Source of the DNA: Gracilimonas halophila
GTDB taxonomy: Bacteria > Bacteroidota > Rhodothermia > Balneolales > Balneolaceae
DNA: 64,000 nt
Assembly (NCBI RefSeq): GCF_042684365.1
Contig: NZ_JBHULI010000025.1
Span: 186,001 to 250,000 of the forward strand
Direction: 5' to 3'
Under the pieces are notes generated by a model. It was not told the DNA's origin and ran no database searches. It was given only the letters and a program-made list of their open reading frames with translations. A program made the position numbers and the translations under genes. This document shows positions 9,377 through 18,334 of the stretch, piece by piece (the first letter of the stretch is position 1; every line of letters starts with the position of its first letter).

Positions 9377-11737
9377 TTAGCTGAACCATTTGTAGATCAT
9401 ATCTTTAATATCGTCCATGGAGACAGGTTTTGTAAGGAAATCATTCATACCTGCATTTAAACACCTTTCGCGATCTTCCAAAAATGCATTGGCAGTAATT
9501 GCGATAATCACAGGTTGTTCGTTTTCAGGTATATCATTTCTGATTCTTTTTGTGGATTCTATCCCATCCATTACAGGCATTTCCATATCCATAAGTATAA
9601 GGTCGTAAGTTTCTTTATTCAGTTTGTCCAATACTTCTTGCCCATTATTTACCACAGAAACTGAAATATTAATATTCTTGAGTATCTTAAGAATAACTTT
9701 TTGATTCATCAGGTTATCTTCTGCAACCAGTACATGAAGGTCCGATATTCTAGCTTCTGATAGCTCTAAATTAAGGTCATACTCTTGTTCGTCAGTTGCC
9801 AGATTTGAAGTTTTAGGGGCTTTTAATGTGAAATAAAAAGTGGTTTCGCTCCCAAGTTCACTTTCAAACCAGATCTCGCCGTCCAAAGCTTCTACCAATT
9901 TTTTACTTATTACCAAGCCTAAACCTGTTCCGCCGTGCTTTCTGGTAGAACTTGGATCGGCCTGGGAGAAACTCTTGAATAAACGGTGGATGTTTTTGTT
10001 GGATATTCCGGGACCGGTATCGCTGATCGTAAACTTAAGATCCCCCTTTCTATTTACTTCATCATTCGTTTGAAGGAATACAGAAATAGATCCTTTTGCG
10101 GTGAACTTGATAGCATTACCTATAAGGTTGATCAAAATCTGTTTTAAATGAGTTGAGTCAGATAAGATCCACTCAGGAACATCTTCTTCAATTTTTAATT
10201 CTATCTTCAGATCTTTATTTGAAGAAAGTGGAGACAGAAGTTGGGTGATCTCCTTCACTAATTTTCTGATATTGACCGGTTCCATTTCCGTTTCAATACC
10301 CATTGATTCAAACTTAGAATAATCTAAGATGTTGTTTAAGATCTCGAGAAGGTGCTCTCCACTTTGCTTTATGTTCAACGCGAACTCTTTGTTTTCTTTT
10401 TCGGAATCTGAGTGCAGTAACAACTCTGATAATCCTATTACGGCATTTAATGGGGTTCTGATCTCATGACTCATGGTCGAGAGAAATTGACTTTTGGCTT
10501 TTGCTGCTTCTTCAGCTTTTATGCGAGACTTTGTCAATGAGTTGGTGAAGCGGTAGGAAAGAATGAGAGATTGAAGAAAAAAGAAGGAAAAGAAACCAAT
10601 AAAATTAAGAGGCAGGTTCTCTTTAAGTATGGTGTTGTACTCAAGCAAGTTATGAAGGAATACGATGAACACAAGTACTACACTTGCTAAAGCAAATTTT
10701 GCCCCCTCTCTCTTATTTTTAACAGCTTTTATATATACCCAGGTTATATAGGTAATAAATAAAGAAACGATCATGAAAAACAGATCAACTGTCTTTGTAA
10801 AGTAATAAGGAGATAGCAAGATAACGGAAGCAGAGAATGCTCCAAATATTCCCGATAGTGAATAGATGATCGGTTTTGACGTTTCTTTTGGATAAAGTTG
10901 TTGTACAAAAATGCAAAAAAGAGCAGGGGTAAAGTAAAGGCTAAAATATTCGGCTTTTACAGTAAGAAGCCATGGAAGGTTAGGAAGTAGATAATGCAAG
11001 GGGTACAATTCAGTACCGAGAATACGATAACTGAAAAAGAAACAAACAAAGGCGAAGTACAGCATCGGGATCTCATGGCGACCAAAAAGGTACAATCCCA
11101 GAAAAAATAAACCGATCATAAATAAACAGCCGGTTAAAAGCAGACTGAATCCAAGTTTGATAGTCCGCTTTTTTTCCAGGTATTCAATATTTCCTATCGA
11201 AATAGGAAGCCGGGATCCGCCTTTGCTATGCCTGAAATTGGCAATCTGGAGAACAAGTTCAAGAGTGTCCGAATTAAACTGATCAATAGAAATGGTTTTA
11301 GGTAACCAAAACGGGGTATACTCATCCCGGGATTTTGCAACCTGTCCATTTTTAGCAACTTCAATTCCATTTATATATAGCGTGTAGGCCGTGTACATAT
11401 CAGGAATGGTAACCCCTAGCTGGGAAGCGCCTTTGGGTTTTTGAATTTCGAGAGCATAAGTGGCCTAACCAAATGAGGAAAGTTGTGGATCTTCATTCCA
11501 AAGGTGGGGAAAGCTGACAAATCTGGTTTTTAAAGTAGAATCTAAAGCATGTGGCTCAAGAAGTTCTTCCCAGTAAAATTTCCACTCCCCATTTAACTCA
11601 ACTGCACCTTGAGTATGAAAATCTATGCTTGTAAGATCAATGGTCCCCTCATCTGCAACAGGTTGAGCAAATAAACCCGTGCTTACAAAAAATAAAAGAG
11701 CCCACCCCAAAAAGAAGTTTAAAGGACTACTATCCAT
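9377..11737 (-). pseudogene. Hybrid sensor histidine kinase (7TM-DISM type) with one in-frame stop
   Basis: The frame runs from ATG 11737 to 9377 (787 codons) with a single TAG at 11465-11467. Order: signal peptide, an extracellular sandwich domain (LNGEWKFYWEEL, then TLYINGIEVAKNG), about seven membrane segments, a short coiled coil, HisKA (STMSHEIRTPLNAVIG), HATPase (NLIGNAIKF, DTGPGIS, GGTGLGL) and a receiver domain (VAEDNLMNQK, LMDMEMPVMDG, LTKPV). The stop falls in SFG*ATYALEI, where homologues have a tyrosine (GYATY), so TAT or TAC to TAG explains it. A restart at the ATG at 11398 would lack a signal peptide and half the sensor domain but keep everything else, so partial function is possible. 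Sequencing error is the main alternative. Confidence 0.82.
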
Positions 11738-11828
11738 ATTTCATTTACTAACCTATACAGTATTTTTCCCGCATAGAATGTATGAAATTAGGAGATGAAT
11801 TTGAGGCTTTTAATATTAGAATTCACAT

Positions 11829-12932
11829 TTAGGCAGCCGATGGTAAGTTAAAGTCAGGGTCTCCGAAATTCTTTAGCGTTCGATAATGAGAGCCTATGGC
11901 CTCTCTAAACGTTTTGTGGTGATTGTAAGGAATGCCAAACTCTTTAGCTGTTTTTTCAACTATAAGGCTGATCTCAGGGTAATGAATACTGCAAACTTTA
12001 GGAAATAAGTGGTGTTCGATCTGAAAATTCAATCCACCTATATACCAGGAAAGAAGTTTGTTATCGCGGGCAAAATTATTAGTAGTAATCATTTCATGGA
12101 TAGCCCAGTGATTTTCGATCATATTATCTTCATTTGGCTCGGGGTGCATGGTTTCCTCAACCACATGAGCAAGCTGAAATATGACTCCCAGTATAAAACC
12201 TGCAGTAAGATGCAGGCTTATAAACCCGATCAGCCATTGGTACCAGGTTATATCCAGAATAAGGAGAGGGAGTGCTATAGTATAGCCGTAATAGATAATT
12301 TTTGTAACAATGAGGGTGATCCATTCCTTGGTGGGATGATTCTTGTTCTCATATGGTCCCAGAGGACTTTTGAAGAAGTACCAGTAATCTTTTACAAACA
12401 CCCAAAAGAAAGTGGCAAAGCTATAAGCGAAAAAAGCTAAAATATGCTGTACTCTGTGAACGGGTTTAAAATCAGAATGTGGAGATAAACGAATGAATGC
12501 AGCTACTTCAAGGTCCTCATCATGACCATGAATATTGGTATAGGTGTGATGAATGATATTATGGGTGATCTTCCAGATATAACCGTTTGCACCCATCAGA
12601 TCGAAGGTGAGACCCAATGCATAGTTTACCTTGTTGTTAGAAGAATAAGCTCCGTGAAGTGCATCATGGGCAACTGAAAATCCGATACCCGCCATCCCTA
12701 TGCCCATGGTAACACACAGTAGCCACATCACACCTAAAGAGAATTGCCCAGACATTATCAACGCGTAGGCTCCAAAATAAAGGCTAAGAAGAGTGATGGT
12801 TTTTATCACCATGGAAGCATTCGAATGCCGGGATAAATTTCTTTCCTCAAAATAGTCGCTTACTCTTTGTTTAACAGTACGACTGAATTCTTTATCAATC
12901 TTATTGTTGAATGTGACTTTCTGTACACTCAC
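11829..12932 (-). CDS. Membrane fatty acid desaturase (acyl-CoA/linoleoyl-CoA type)
   Basis: A 367-residue di-iron membrane desaturase. The three histidine boxes are all present: HDALH, HNIIHHTYTN and QIEHHLFP. The Q-x-x-HH form of the last box is typical of front-end and DesA3-like acyl-CoA desaturases. Four or so membrane segments lie between them, for example around residues 48-90 and 205-250. It should introduce double bonds into membrane acyl chains and so adjust fluidity, using an external electron donor, since no cytochrome b5 domain is fused. Two cold shock genes lie within 5 kb, but no direct link is shown. It stands alone in a 61-bp/91-bp setting. Confidence 0.92.
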   Translation of the reverse strand: MSVQKVTFNNKIDKEFSRTVKQRVSDYFEERNLSRHSNASMVIKTITLLSLYFGAYALIMSGQFSLGVMWLLCVTMGIGMAGIGFSVAHDALHGAYSSNNKVNYALGLTFDLMGANGYIWKITHNIIHHTYTNIHGHDEDLEVAAFIRLSPHSDFKPVHRVQHILAFFAYSFATFFWVFVKDYWYFFKSPLGPYENKNHPTKEWITLIVTKIIYYGYTIALPLLILDITWYQWLIGFISLHLTAGFILGVIFQLAHVVEETMHPEPNEDNMIENHWAIHEMITTNNFARDNKLLSWYIGGLNFQIEHHLFPKVCSIHYPEISLIVEKTAKEFGIPYNHHKTFREAIGSHYRTLKNFGDPDFNLPSAA

Positions 12933-12992
12933 TGAAACCTCGGTAATTTATTTAATCATTGCAGGCTTAAAGTACACATAATTGTGTTTAAA

Positions 12993-14189
12993 TCACTCCG
13001 GATCTATCATTACTTGTAATCCGCGCTGTTGTAATCGTACAGCTAATTTCATTCCAAAGGCAGTGGCTGGAGTCAAAAAGCCTTTTGCTTCAGTGATATT
13101 ATTCTCAGATTCAGCCAGGCATAAGGCTGATTCACACAAAAAGAAAACCGTTGATTTATTTCCGGGATCACCGGGGTAAGACATCGTAAGGGTATGATGA
13201 TTTCCTTGAGAATCGTTTGCCATTGCTTTCATTTTGAAGTATCCGTTTTGAATCTGGTCTTCAGAAGGCCCTTCCCCCGGAGCAGGCATGATCTTTTTTA
13301 GGAACGTTCTGAACCACTTGTAAGGCCCAAAAATAGTCAATGAAAAAAGCATCAATGAAATAAATAAAAAAGGGAGGGGGTTATACCATTTTCCTAAAGA
13401 AGAATGCTCACTGTAGGAAATGCTTTTGGCGTAAGACTTCCTCATTTTCCTCATGATAGAAGCACTCTTATATACTACTTTTGAATTAATGGCTCCCATA
13501 ATAAATGGTGAAGACCATCGATTGATATTCTTGTCATATCCAAAAAAATGCCCATTCTCAGGGGGGTGAATAAGCTGATCACTTTGATGAAGTAAAAGAC
13601 GTGGGTCATTCATTTCTTTATACTCCCCTGTCTCAAATTTATTAAGCATGGTAGCTATGGTTCCCCCATTAAATCCCCCGCTAATACTGTAATAAGCTTT
13701 GATGTTCAATTTTTCAGGTTGATCAAATTCTCTGCTTAATAGCAACGTTGAGAGATCTGCCGGAATACTGTCAAAACCTGAAAAGGGGATGAGCTTGGCG
13801 CCACTTTGTTCAGCAAGATCCCCGTATCGATCTTTCATTTTTTTGATAAACCCAACTTCTCCGGTTATATCCAGGTAATGAGTACCGGATCTGGCACAAG
13901 CAGCTATTACTTCTTCCCCATATAAGGAGAATGGCCCAACTGTTGTGATGACGATCTTTGTTCGCTTAACTACGGCTTCAACCTGTTTTTTGTCAGTTGT
14001 ATCAACGGTAAAACAACGATCAACTGAGAGGTTAAGCTTATCAGCAACAGCAGATAATTTTTCAGAATTTCGTGCGGCAATCCCCCAGTTCAGGTCATTA
14101 GGAGCATTATCTTTCAGATAGTTTGCCGCGCGCTTACCGGTAAAACCGGTAGCACCTATTAGAATAATATCGAAGGGTTTAGAAGCCAT
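12993..14189 (-). CDS. Saccharopine dehydrogenase-like NAD(P)-binding oxidoreductase
   Basis: A 398-residue protein with an N-terminal Rossmann motif IILIGATGFTGKRAANYL and the typical ITTVGPFSLYGE segment of the saccharopine dehydrogenase-like/trans-acting enoyl reductase family. A membrane-type hydrophobic stretch (PFLFISLMLFSLTIFG) lies near residue 285, as in the human SCCPDH-like branch, so it is probably membrane-bound. Members act on lipid-linked or unknown substrates. A true role in lysine metabolism is unlikely because the lysine-pathway neighbours are missing. It lies downstream of the cold shock gene but behind that gene's terminator. Confidence 0.85.
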   Translation of the reverse strand: MASKPFDIILIGATGFTGKRAANYLKDNAPNDLNWGIAARNSEKLSAVADKLNLSVDRCFTVDTTDKKQVEAVVKRTKIVITTVGPFSLYGEEVIAACARSGTHYLDITGEVGFIKKMKDRYGDLAEQSGAKLIPFSGFDSIPADLSTLLLSREFDQPEKLNIKAYYSISGGFNGGTIATMLNKFETGEYKEMNDPRLLLHQSDQLIHPPENGHFFGYDKNINRWSSPFIMGAINSKVVYKSASIMRKMRKSYAKSISYSEHSSLGKWYNPLPFLFISLMLFSLTIFGPYKWFRTFLKKIMPAPGEGPSEDQIQNGYFKMKAMANDSQGNHHTLTMSYPGDPGNKSTVFFLCESALCLAESENNITEAKGFLTPATAFGMKLAVRLQQRGLQVMIDPE

Positions 14190-14221
14190 ATCAGGTTTTG
14201 GATAAGATTCACAGATACAAA

Positions 14222-14254
14222 AAAACCCCGCATGTGATATACATGCGGGGTTTT
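14222..14254 (-). terminator. Rho-independent terminator of the first cold shock gene
   Basis: Perfect 14-bp inverted repeat (14222-14235 with 14241-14254, five-base loop) with a GC-rich core and a T run on the minus strand. It lies 20 bp after the cold shock stop codon and just before the reductase start. Confidence 0.9.
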
Positions 14255-14273
14255 AAATTCTCACAGGCTAGAA

Positions 14274-14483
14274 TTAGCCAACTCGAGAAACTTCAATGGC
14301 ACTAAGGCCTTTAGGAGTTTCTTCAACGTCGTATTCTACTTCTTCGCCATCAGCAAGCCCCTCTTCAAAACCAAGGTTCTGGATGTTGTTGCGGTGAACA
14401 AAAATATCTTTTCCACCATTGTCAGGTTCGATGAATCCAAATCCTTTTTGTGCATCAAACCATTTAATTTTACCGTATTCCAT
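14274..14483 (-). CDS. Cold shock protein, CspA family (copy 1)
   Basis: A 69-residue single cold shock domain that binds single-stranded RNA and DNA. RNP1 is KGFGFI at about residues 14-19 and RNP2 is DIFVH at about 26-30. It is closely similar to the copy at 17821-18030, differing mostly in the second half. Such proteins act as RNA chaperones and are often induced by cold through their leader RNA. An upstream block shared with copy 2 (14580-14629) suggests co-regulation. The gene is single, closed by its own strong terminator, and divergent from the aspartyl protease gene. Confidence 0.96.
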   Translation of the reverse strand: MEYGKIKWFDAQKGFGFIEPDNGGKDIFVHRNNIQNLGFEEGLADGEEVEYDVEETPKGLSAIEVSRVG

Positions 14484-14579
14484 AATGTTGTTGTCTTGTA
14501 TTGATTACAACTGCGTTTATTACTATTAATTAAGTTAAACAGAAATATTAAGTGCAGCTGTTAATTTATTGTTAGTTGT

Positions 14580-14629
14580 ACAAACTATAGAGGGGAAACA
14601 AATACTATACTGAATATACTAATACTGAT
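14580..14629 (-). promoter_or_regulatory. Conserved block upstream of cold shock gene copy 1
   Basis: A 50-bp stretch 97-146 bp before the start codon that matches 18136-18185, upstream of copy 2, at roughly four of five positions without gaps. The rest of the 313-bp gap to 14796 shows only short matches, such as an AACTAACA-like segment right after the block, and no gene. The block may hold a promoter (AGTATTTG on the minus strand resembles a Bacteroidota -7 element) and/or the 5' part of a cold-responsive leader RNA. The function is inferred. Confidence 0.6.
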
Positions 14630-14796
14630 TCTTACCATACATTTTGCATCACCTTTAATATCTGCTTTTCTATAATTAATACCAAAAAGTGATTGTTAAT
14701 TTTATATTAGCTATTAAGTATTAAATAAATGTGCAAATTTTTGAGCAATCAAAGACGTTAATCAAACATGAATATTAAAGCTAATCTCTATTGGTA

Positions 14797-16091
14797 ATGT
14801 TAAGTGCATTTAAGAAAACAGGAATACCGGTTGTGCTATTATCATTGGTAATAGGCTGTAGCAGCTTGTACGCACAGGAATCACTCTCAAAAGTATTCGA
14901 GATCACAAGAAATAATGATCGCCGCGTAACCATACCTTTTACATTGATCAATAATCTTATCGTCATTGAGGCCAGCATAAACAATTCAGCTCCTATGAAG
15001 TTTATTTTGGATTCCGGGGCGAGCGGAAATATTCTAACCTCGGTATATGATGAGGGACTTTATTTGAATAATGTTGAAACTGTACGGCTTGCAGGTCTTG
15101 GAGAGGGGAACTCAATAGAAGCTTTTCTGTCTTTAGACAATAATATTAAGATCGGCGAGAGGATAGTAGCATCAAATGCAGAAGTTTTATTACTCAAGGA
15201 AGATATTTTCCAGCTTGATACGTTCATGGGAACCAAAATAAATGGGATTTTAGGCCACGACTTTTTTGAAAGTTTTGCTGTTGAAATTAACTATAGCCGT
15301 AAATTACTTAGGATCTACGAACCGAATGCTTTTCAAGAGAAATTCAGGGAGCTTCCTGAGCACCGAAAATGGTATGAGCTTCCACTGACGGTACAAAATG
15401 ATAAATCGTACATTGAAGTAGGTTATAAACATAAGGAAGGGGGGCATTTACGCCTCTCCGGTTGCTTCTTGATACCGGGGCAAGTAACTCGTTTTCGTTA
15501 TATGAGTCAAAAGATGAGAGCATAAAAGTACCTGAAGCTAATGTAAATTCAATCATTGGAACAGGTTTAAGTGGAAAAGTAATTGGAAAACTTGGAATGG
15601 TACAATCAATGAAAATTGGGGAATTCATTTTCGAGGAACCGGTTATAGCATTTCCTGATAGTCATTCTGTACGCAGAGTCCTTAGGATCGAAGATAGAAA
15701 AGGAAGTATTGGGGGGGGGGATGTTTTACGCAGATTTAAAGTGATCTTTCATTATGAGAATGGTTCACTGTATCTCCGCAAGAACAGTAACTACAATGAT
15801 GAATTTTACTTTAATTCGAGCGGGATCGAAGTTTACACCCCAATTCCGGATCTTCCATTCTACGTAGTAGCTTATGTTAGGGAGGGCTCTCCCGCATTTT
15901 TAGCAGGTATTGAAGAAGGAGATGTGATCAATGAAATAAATGGAAGGAACGTATTCAATCTTAAAATGGACGACCTGATCAATTACTTTCAGTATAAAAA
16001 AGGGAGTAGAATTTTTCTAAAAGTTGAGAGAGACTCAACGGTTATAGATTTCAGGTTTAGGATAGACAATCAACTCGTGCCGGATAGCTAA
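14797..16091 (+). pseudogene. Retropepsin-like aspartyl protease with PDZ domain, frameshifted at a G tract
   Basis: From ATG 14797 the frame encodes a signal peptide (ends near SLYAQ) and a first aspartyl protease half with FILDSGASGNIL, then runs out of frame at a run of six G at 15439-15444. Adding one G joins it to the second frame, which begins RLLLDTGASNSFSL and ends with a PDZ domain (VAYVREGSPAFLAGIEEGDVI). Restored length is 431 residues, normal for this exported protease group. A second run of ten G (15711-15720) lies in frame inside the later part. Either a tract-length change (possible phase variation), a sequencing error or true decay explains the break. The two aspartate motifs suggest a pseudo-dimeric active site. 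Confidence 0.85.
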
Positions 16092-16117
16092 CTTAGCAAG
16101 AGGTTTTACTGTTTTTG

Positions 16118-16167
16118 ATTATAATTTGACAGCTTTATTCACTAACTATGAATTGTCAAATCATAAT
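16118..16167. repeat. Inverted repeat between protease and S10 peptidase genes
   Basis: 14-bp arms at 16118-16131 and 16154-16167 with one mismatch and a 22-base loop. It is AT-rich. It could be a weak terminator for the protease gene or an operator for the S10 gene, which starts 16 bp later. Confidence 0.5.
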
Positions 16168-16182
16168 TAACCATTTATATCT

Positions 16183-17679
16183 ATGCTTATAAATATAAGA
16201 AAGCCTTTGCTGCTGACAGTATTTATGCTGTTTTCATTTTCAGTAGTGGCGCAGGAATCCAGTGAACGTACTTCAAAAATTGATTGGAGTAATACGACTG
16301 AACACCAGGTAACCATAAAAGGGGAGCGTGTTCCCTATACTACCACTGTAGGGAATCAACCGGTTTGGAATGAGGACGGGAAAGCCGTTGCTTCACTTTT
16401 TTATACCTACTATGAAAGGTCTGATGTTAATGATAAAACCCGAAGACCACTTGTTATTTCTTTTAACGGGGGGCCGGGCTCAGCTTCAGTTTGGATGCAC
16501 ATAGGTTATACCGGACCTAAAAAACTTAAAATTGATGATGAAGGCTTTCCCATTCAACCATATGGAGTAGAAGATAATCCACATTCGATTTTAGATGTTG
16601 CAGATATCGTCTTTGTAAATCCGGTGAACGTAGCTTTTTCCAGGATTTTGGATGAGGAAACAGATCGCTCTATGTTTTTTGGGGTAAATGCAGATGTTGA
16701 TTACCTCGCCGATTGGATCGATACCTTCGTTTCCCGCCAAGATCGCTGGCCCTCACCTAAATATCTTATAGGCGAGAGTTATGGAACAACCAGGGTTTCA
16801 GGACTTGCTAATCGCCTTCAGTCGTCTCATTGGATGTATTTGAATGGGGTTATATTGGTTTCACCTACCGGACTTGGAATAGAGCGTAGCGGCCCGGTCG
16901 GGGATGCTACACCGTTGCCTTATTTTGCAGCAACAGCCTGGTATCATGATGCTTTAGATAACAGCCTTCAGCAGAAAGATCTGGATGATATCCTCCCTGA
17001 GGTTGAAGAATTCACGATTAATGAATACATACCGGCACTGGCAAAAGGCGGGTTTATTAGTGATGAAGAACGTGATGAAATTGCCGAAAAAGTGTCTCTG
17101 TATTCCGGTATTTCAAAACAGGCAATTCTGGACCGAAATTTGAGTATTTCAACAGGGTTTTTCTGGAAAGAATTACTTCGGGATGAAGGATTAACTGTAG
17201 GACGTCTTGATTCAAGATATCGCGGAATTGATCGGGAGAATGGTGGAGAACGATATGATTTTGATCCGGCACTTACCGCCTGGAATCATGCATTCACACC
17301 GGCCATTAACCACTATTTAAGAGATGAGTTGGGATATGAAACCGATCTTCAGTACTGGACATTCGGCCCTGTACATCCCTGGGATCGAAGTGGCAATAAT
17401 ACCGGCGAGAACTTGAGATCTGCAATGGCGGAAAATCCGTTTTTGCATGTAATGACTCAGTCAGGATATTATGATGGCGGTACCAACTACTTTGATGCCA
17501 AATACACTATGTGGCATACCGATCCAAGCGGCAAGCTAAAAGATCGTATGTCCTTTAAAGGATATCGTTCCGGTCATATGATGTATTTGCGTTCTGAAGA
17601 CCTTGCTACTTCCAATGAGGATATCAGGGAATTCATCCGAAATTCCATTCCTGAAGAAGGAATGCCTGCTAAGTACTGA
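16183..17679 (+). CDS. Serine carboxypeptidase, S10 family, exported
   Basis: A 498-residue alpha/beta-hydrolase-fold carboxypeptidase. A signal peptide covers about residues 1-23, ending FSVVAQ. The oxyanion region NGGPGSASVW is near 100. The nucleophile Ser is in GESYGTT near 200, the Asp lies in the SGYYDGGTN segment near 430, and the His is in GYRSGHMMYLR near 465. All three triad residues are present. It should release C-terminal residues from peptides outside the cytoplasm at acidic or neutral pH, and fits with the M28 peptidase and amidase nearby as part of peptide scavenging. It is followed by a strong terminator. Confidence 0.94.
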   Translation: MLINIRKPLLLTVFMLFSFSVVAQESSERTSKIDWSNTTEHQVTIKGERVPYTTTVGNQPVWNEDGKAVASLFYTYYERSDVNDKTRRPLVISFNGGPGSASVWMHIGYTGPKKLKIDDEGFPIQPYGVEDNPHSILDVADIVFVNPVNVAFSRILDEETDRSMFFGVNADVDYLADWIDTFVSRQDRWPSPKYLIGESYGTTRVSGLANRLQSSHWMYLNGVILVSPTGLGIERSGPVGDATPLPYFAATAWYHDALDNSLQQKDLDDILPEVEEFTINEYIPALAKGGFISDEERDEIAEKVSLYSGISKQAILDRNLSISTGFFWKELLRDEGLTVGRLDSRYRGIDRENGGERYDFDPALTAWNHAFTPAINHYLRDELGYETDLQYWTFGPVHPWDRSGNNTGENLRSAMAENPFLHVMTQSGYYDGGTNYFDAKYTMWHTDPSGKLKDRMSFKGYRSGHMMYLRSEDLATSNEDIREFIRNSIPEEGMPAKY

Positions 17680-17700
17680 CCCTAAAAATAGTACGATATC

Positions 17701-17729
17701 AAAAAGGCCATCATTATGATGGCCTTTTT
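17701..17729 (+). terminator. Terminator after the S10 peptidase gene
   Basis: Perfect 13-bp inverted repeat (17701-17713 with 17717-17729, three-base loop) followed by further T residues. Confidence 0.9.
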
Positions 17730-17770
17730 TTATTCAAGAATAATTGAGAATAACATAAAGCCATAAAAAA

Positions 17771-17798
17771 AGCCCCGAACAACTTAATGTCCGGGGCT
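17771..17798 (-). terminator. Terminator of the second cold shock gene
   Basis: GC-rich 10-bp stem (17771-17780 with 17789-17798) with one mismatch, preceded on the plus strand by an A run that is a T run on the transcribed minus strand. It shares the AGCCCCG core with several other terminators in the window. Confidence 0.85.
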
Positions 17799-17820
17799 CT
17801 AATTTCTTCGAAGGAAGGAA

Positions 17821-18030
17821 TTATTCGAGGATGTAAACTTCAGTAGCGCTAAGGCCTTTATCAGTTTCTTCCACAGAAAATTCTACTTCTTCGCCATCAT
17901 TGATACCTTCGTTAAATCCGAGGTTCTCAATGTTGTTTCGGTGAACAAAGATGTCTTTTTCACCATTATCAGGTTGGATAAACCCAAAACCTTTTTGAGT
18001 ATCGAACCATTTTACTTTACCGTATTCCAT
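17821..18030 (-). CDS. Cold shock protein, CspA family (copy 2)
   Basis: A 69-residue cold shock domain with RNP1 KGFGFI and RNP2 DIFVH, starting MEYGKVKWFD as in copy 1 (14274-14483). The C-terminal half is more acidic and ends in ILE. It is probably a nucleic-acid chaperone. The two copies lie 3.4 kb apart on the same strand with similar upstream blocks, so an old duplication is likely. The gene is monocistronic with its own terminator. Confidence 0.96.
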   Translation of the reverse strand: MEYGKVKWFDTQKGFGFIQPDNGEKDIFVHRNNIENLGFNEGINDGEEVEFSVEETDKGLSATEVYILE

Positions 18031-18135
18031 AATATAAATATATAAGTGTTGTTCGCAGGCACAGTGTACTATATGCTTAAAAAATGAGCATATTTCATTT
18101 CTAAAATCGGCTGCGAAATTTAAATGTTAGTTAAA

Positions 18136-18185
18136 ACAAACCAGAGAAGGGAAACTAATACTGTACTAAATGAAAAAATACCGAT
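18136..18185 (-). promoter_or_regulatory. Conserved block upstream of cold shock gene copy 2
   Basis: Counterpart of 14580-14629: the same 50-bp ungapped block, 106-155 bp before the start codon. The leader between it and the gene includes a strong hairpin, with TATGCT at 18071 and AGCATA at 18085 flanking an A/T loop. No gene lies in the 304 bp between the two neighbouring coding regions. Confidence 0.6.
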
Positions 18186-18256
18186 GTTGCCTTTAATTAA
18201 TTTGCACTCTCAAGTTCTCCTTTATTCTCCCCAATCCCAAACTTTATTTCCCCGAT

Positions 18257-18329
18257 AGAAGTAAAGAAGTGATAAAGTACGCCACGAGACTGCTTTCCTT
18301 TAGGCTTACTTGATCACTTCATTACTTCT
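18257..18329. repeat. Long imperfect inverted repeat after the S1/P1 nuclease gene
   Basis: Arms of 23 bp (18257-18279 and 18307-18329) agree at 21 positions and enclose 27 bases. It ends 5 bp after the nuclease stop codon. It has no T run, so it is either an unusual terminator, an RNA-stabilising hairpin or a miniature palindromic element. Confidence 0.6.
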
Positions 18330-18334
18330 CACTG

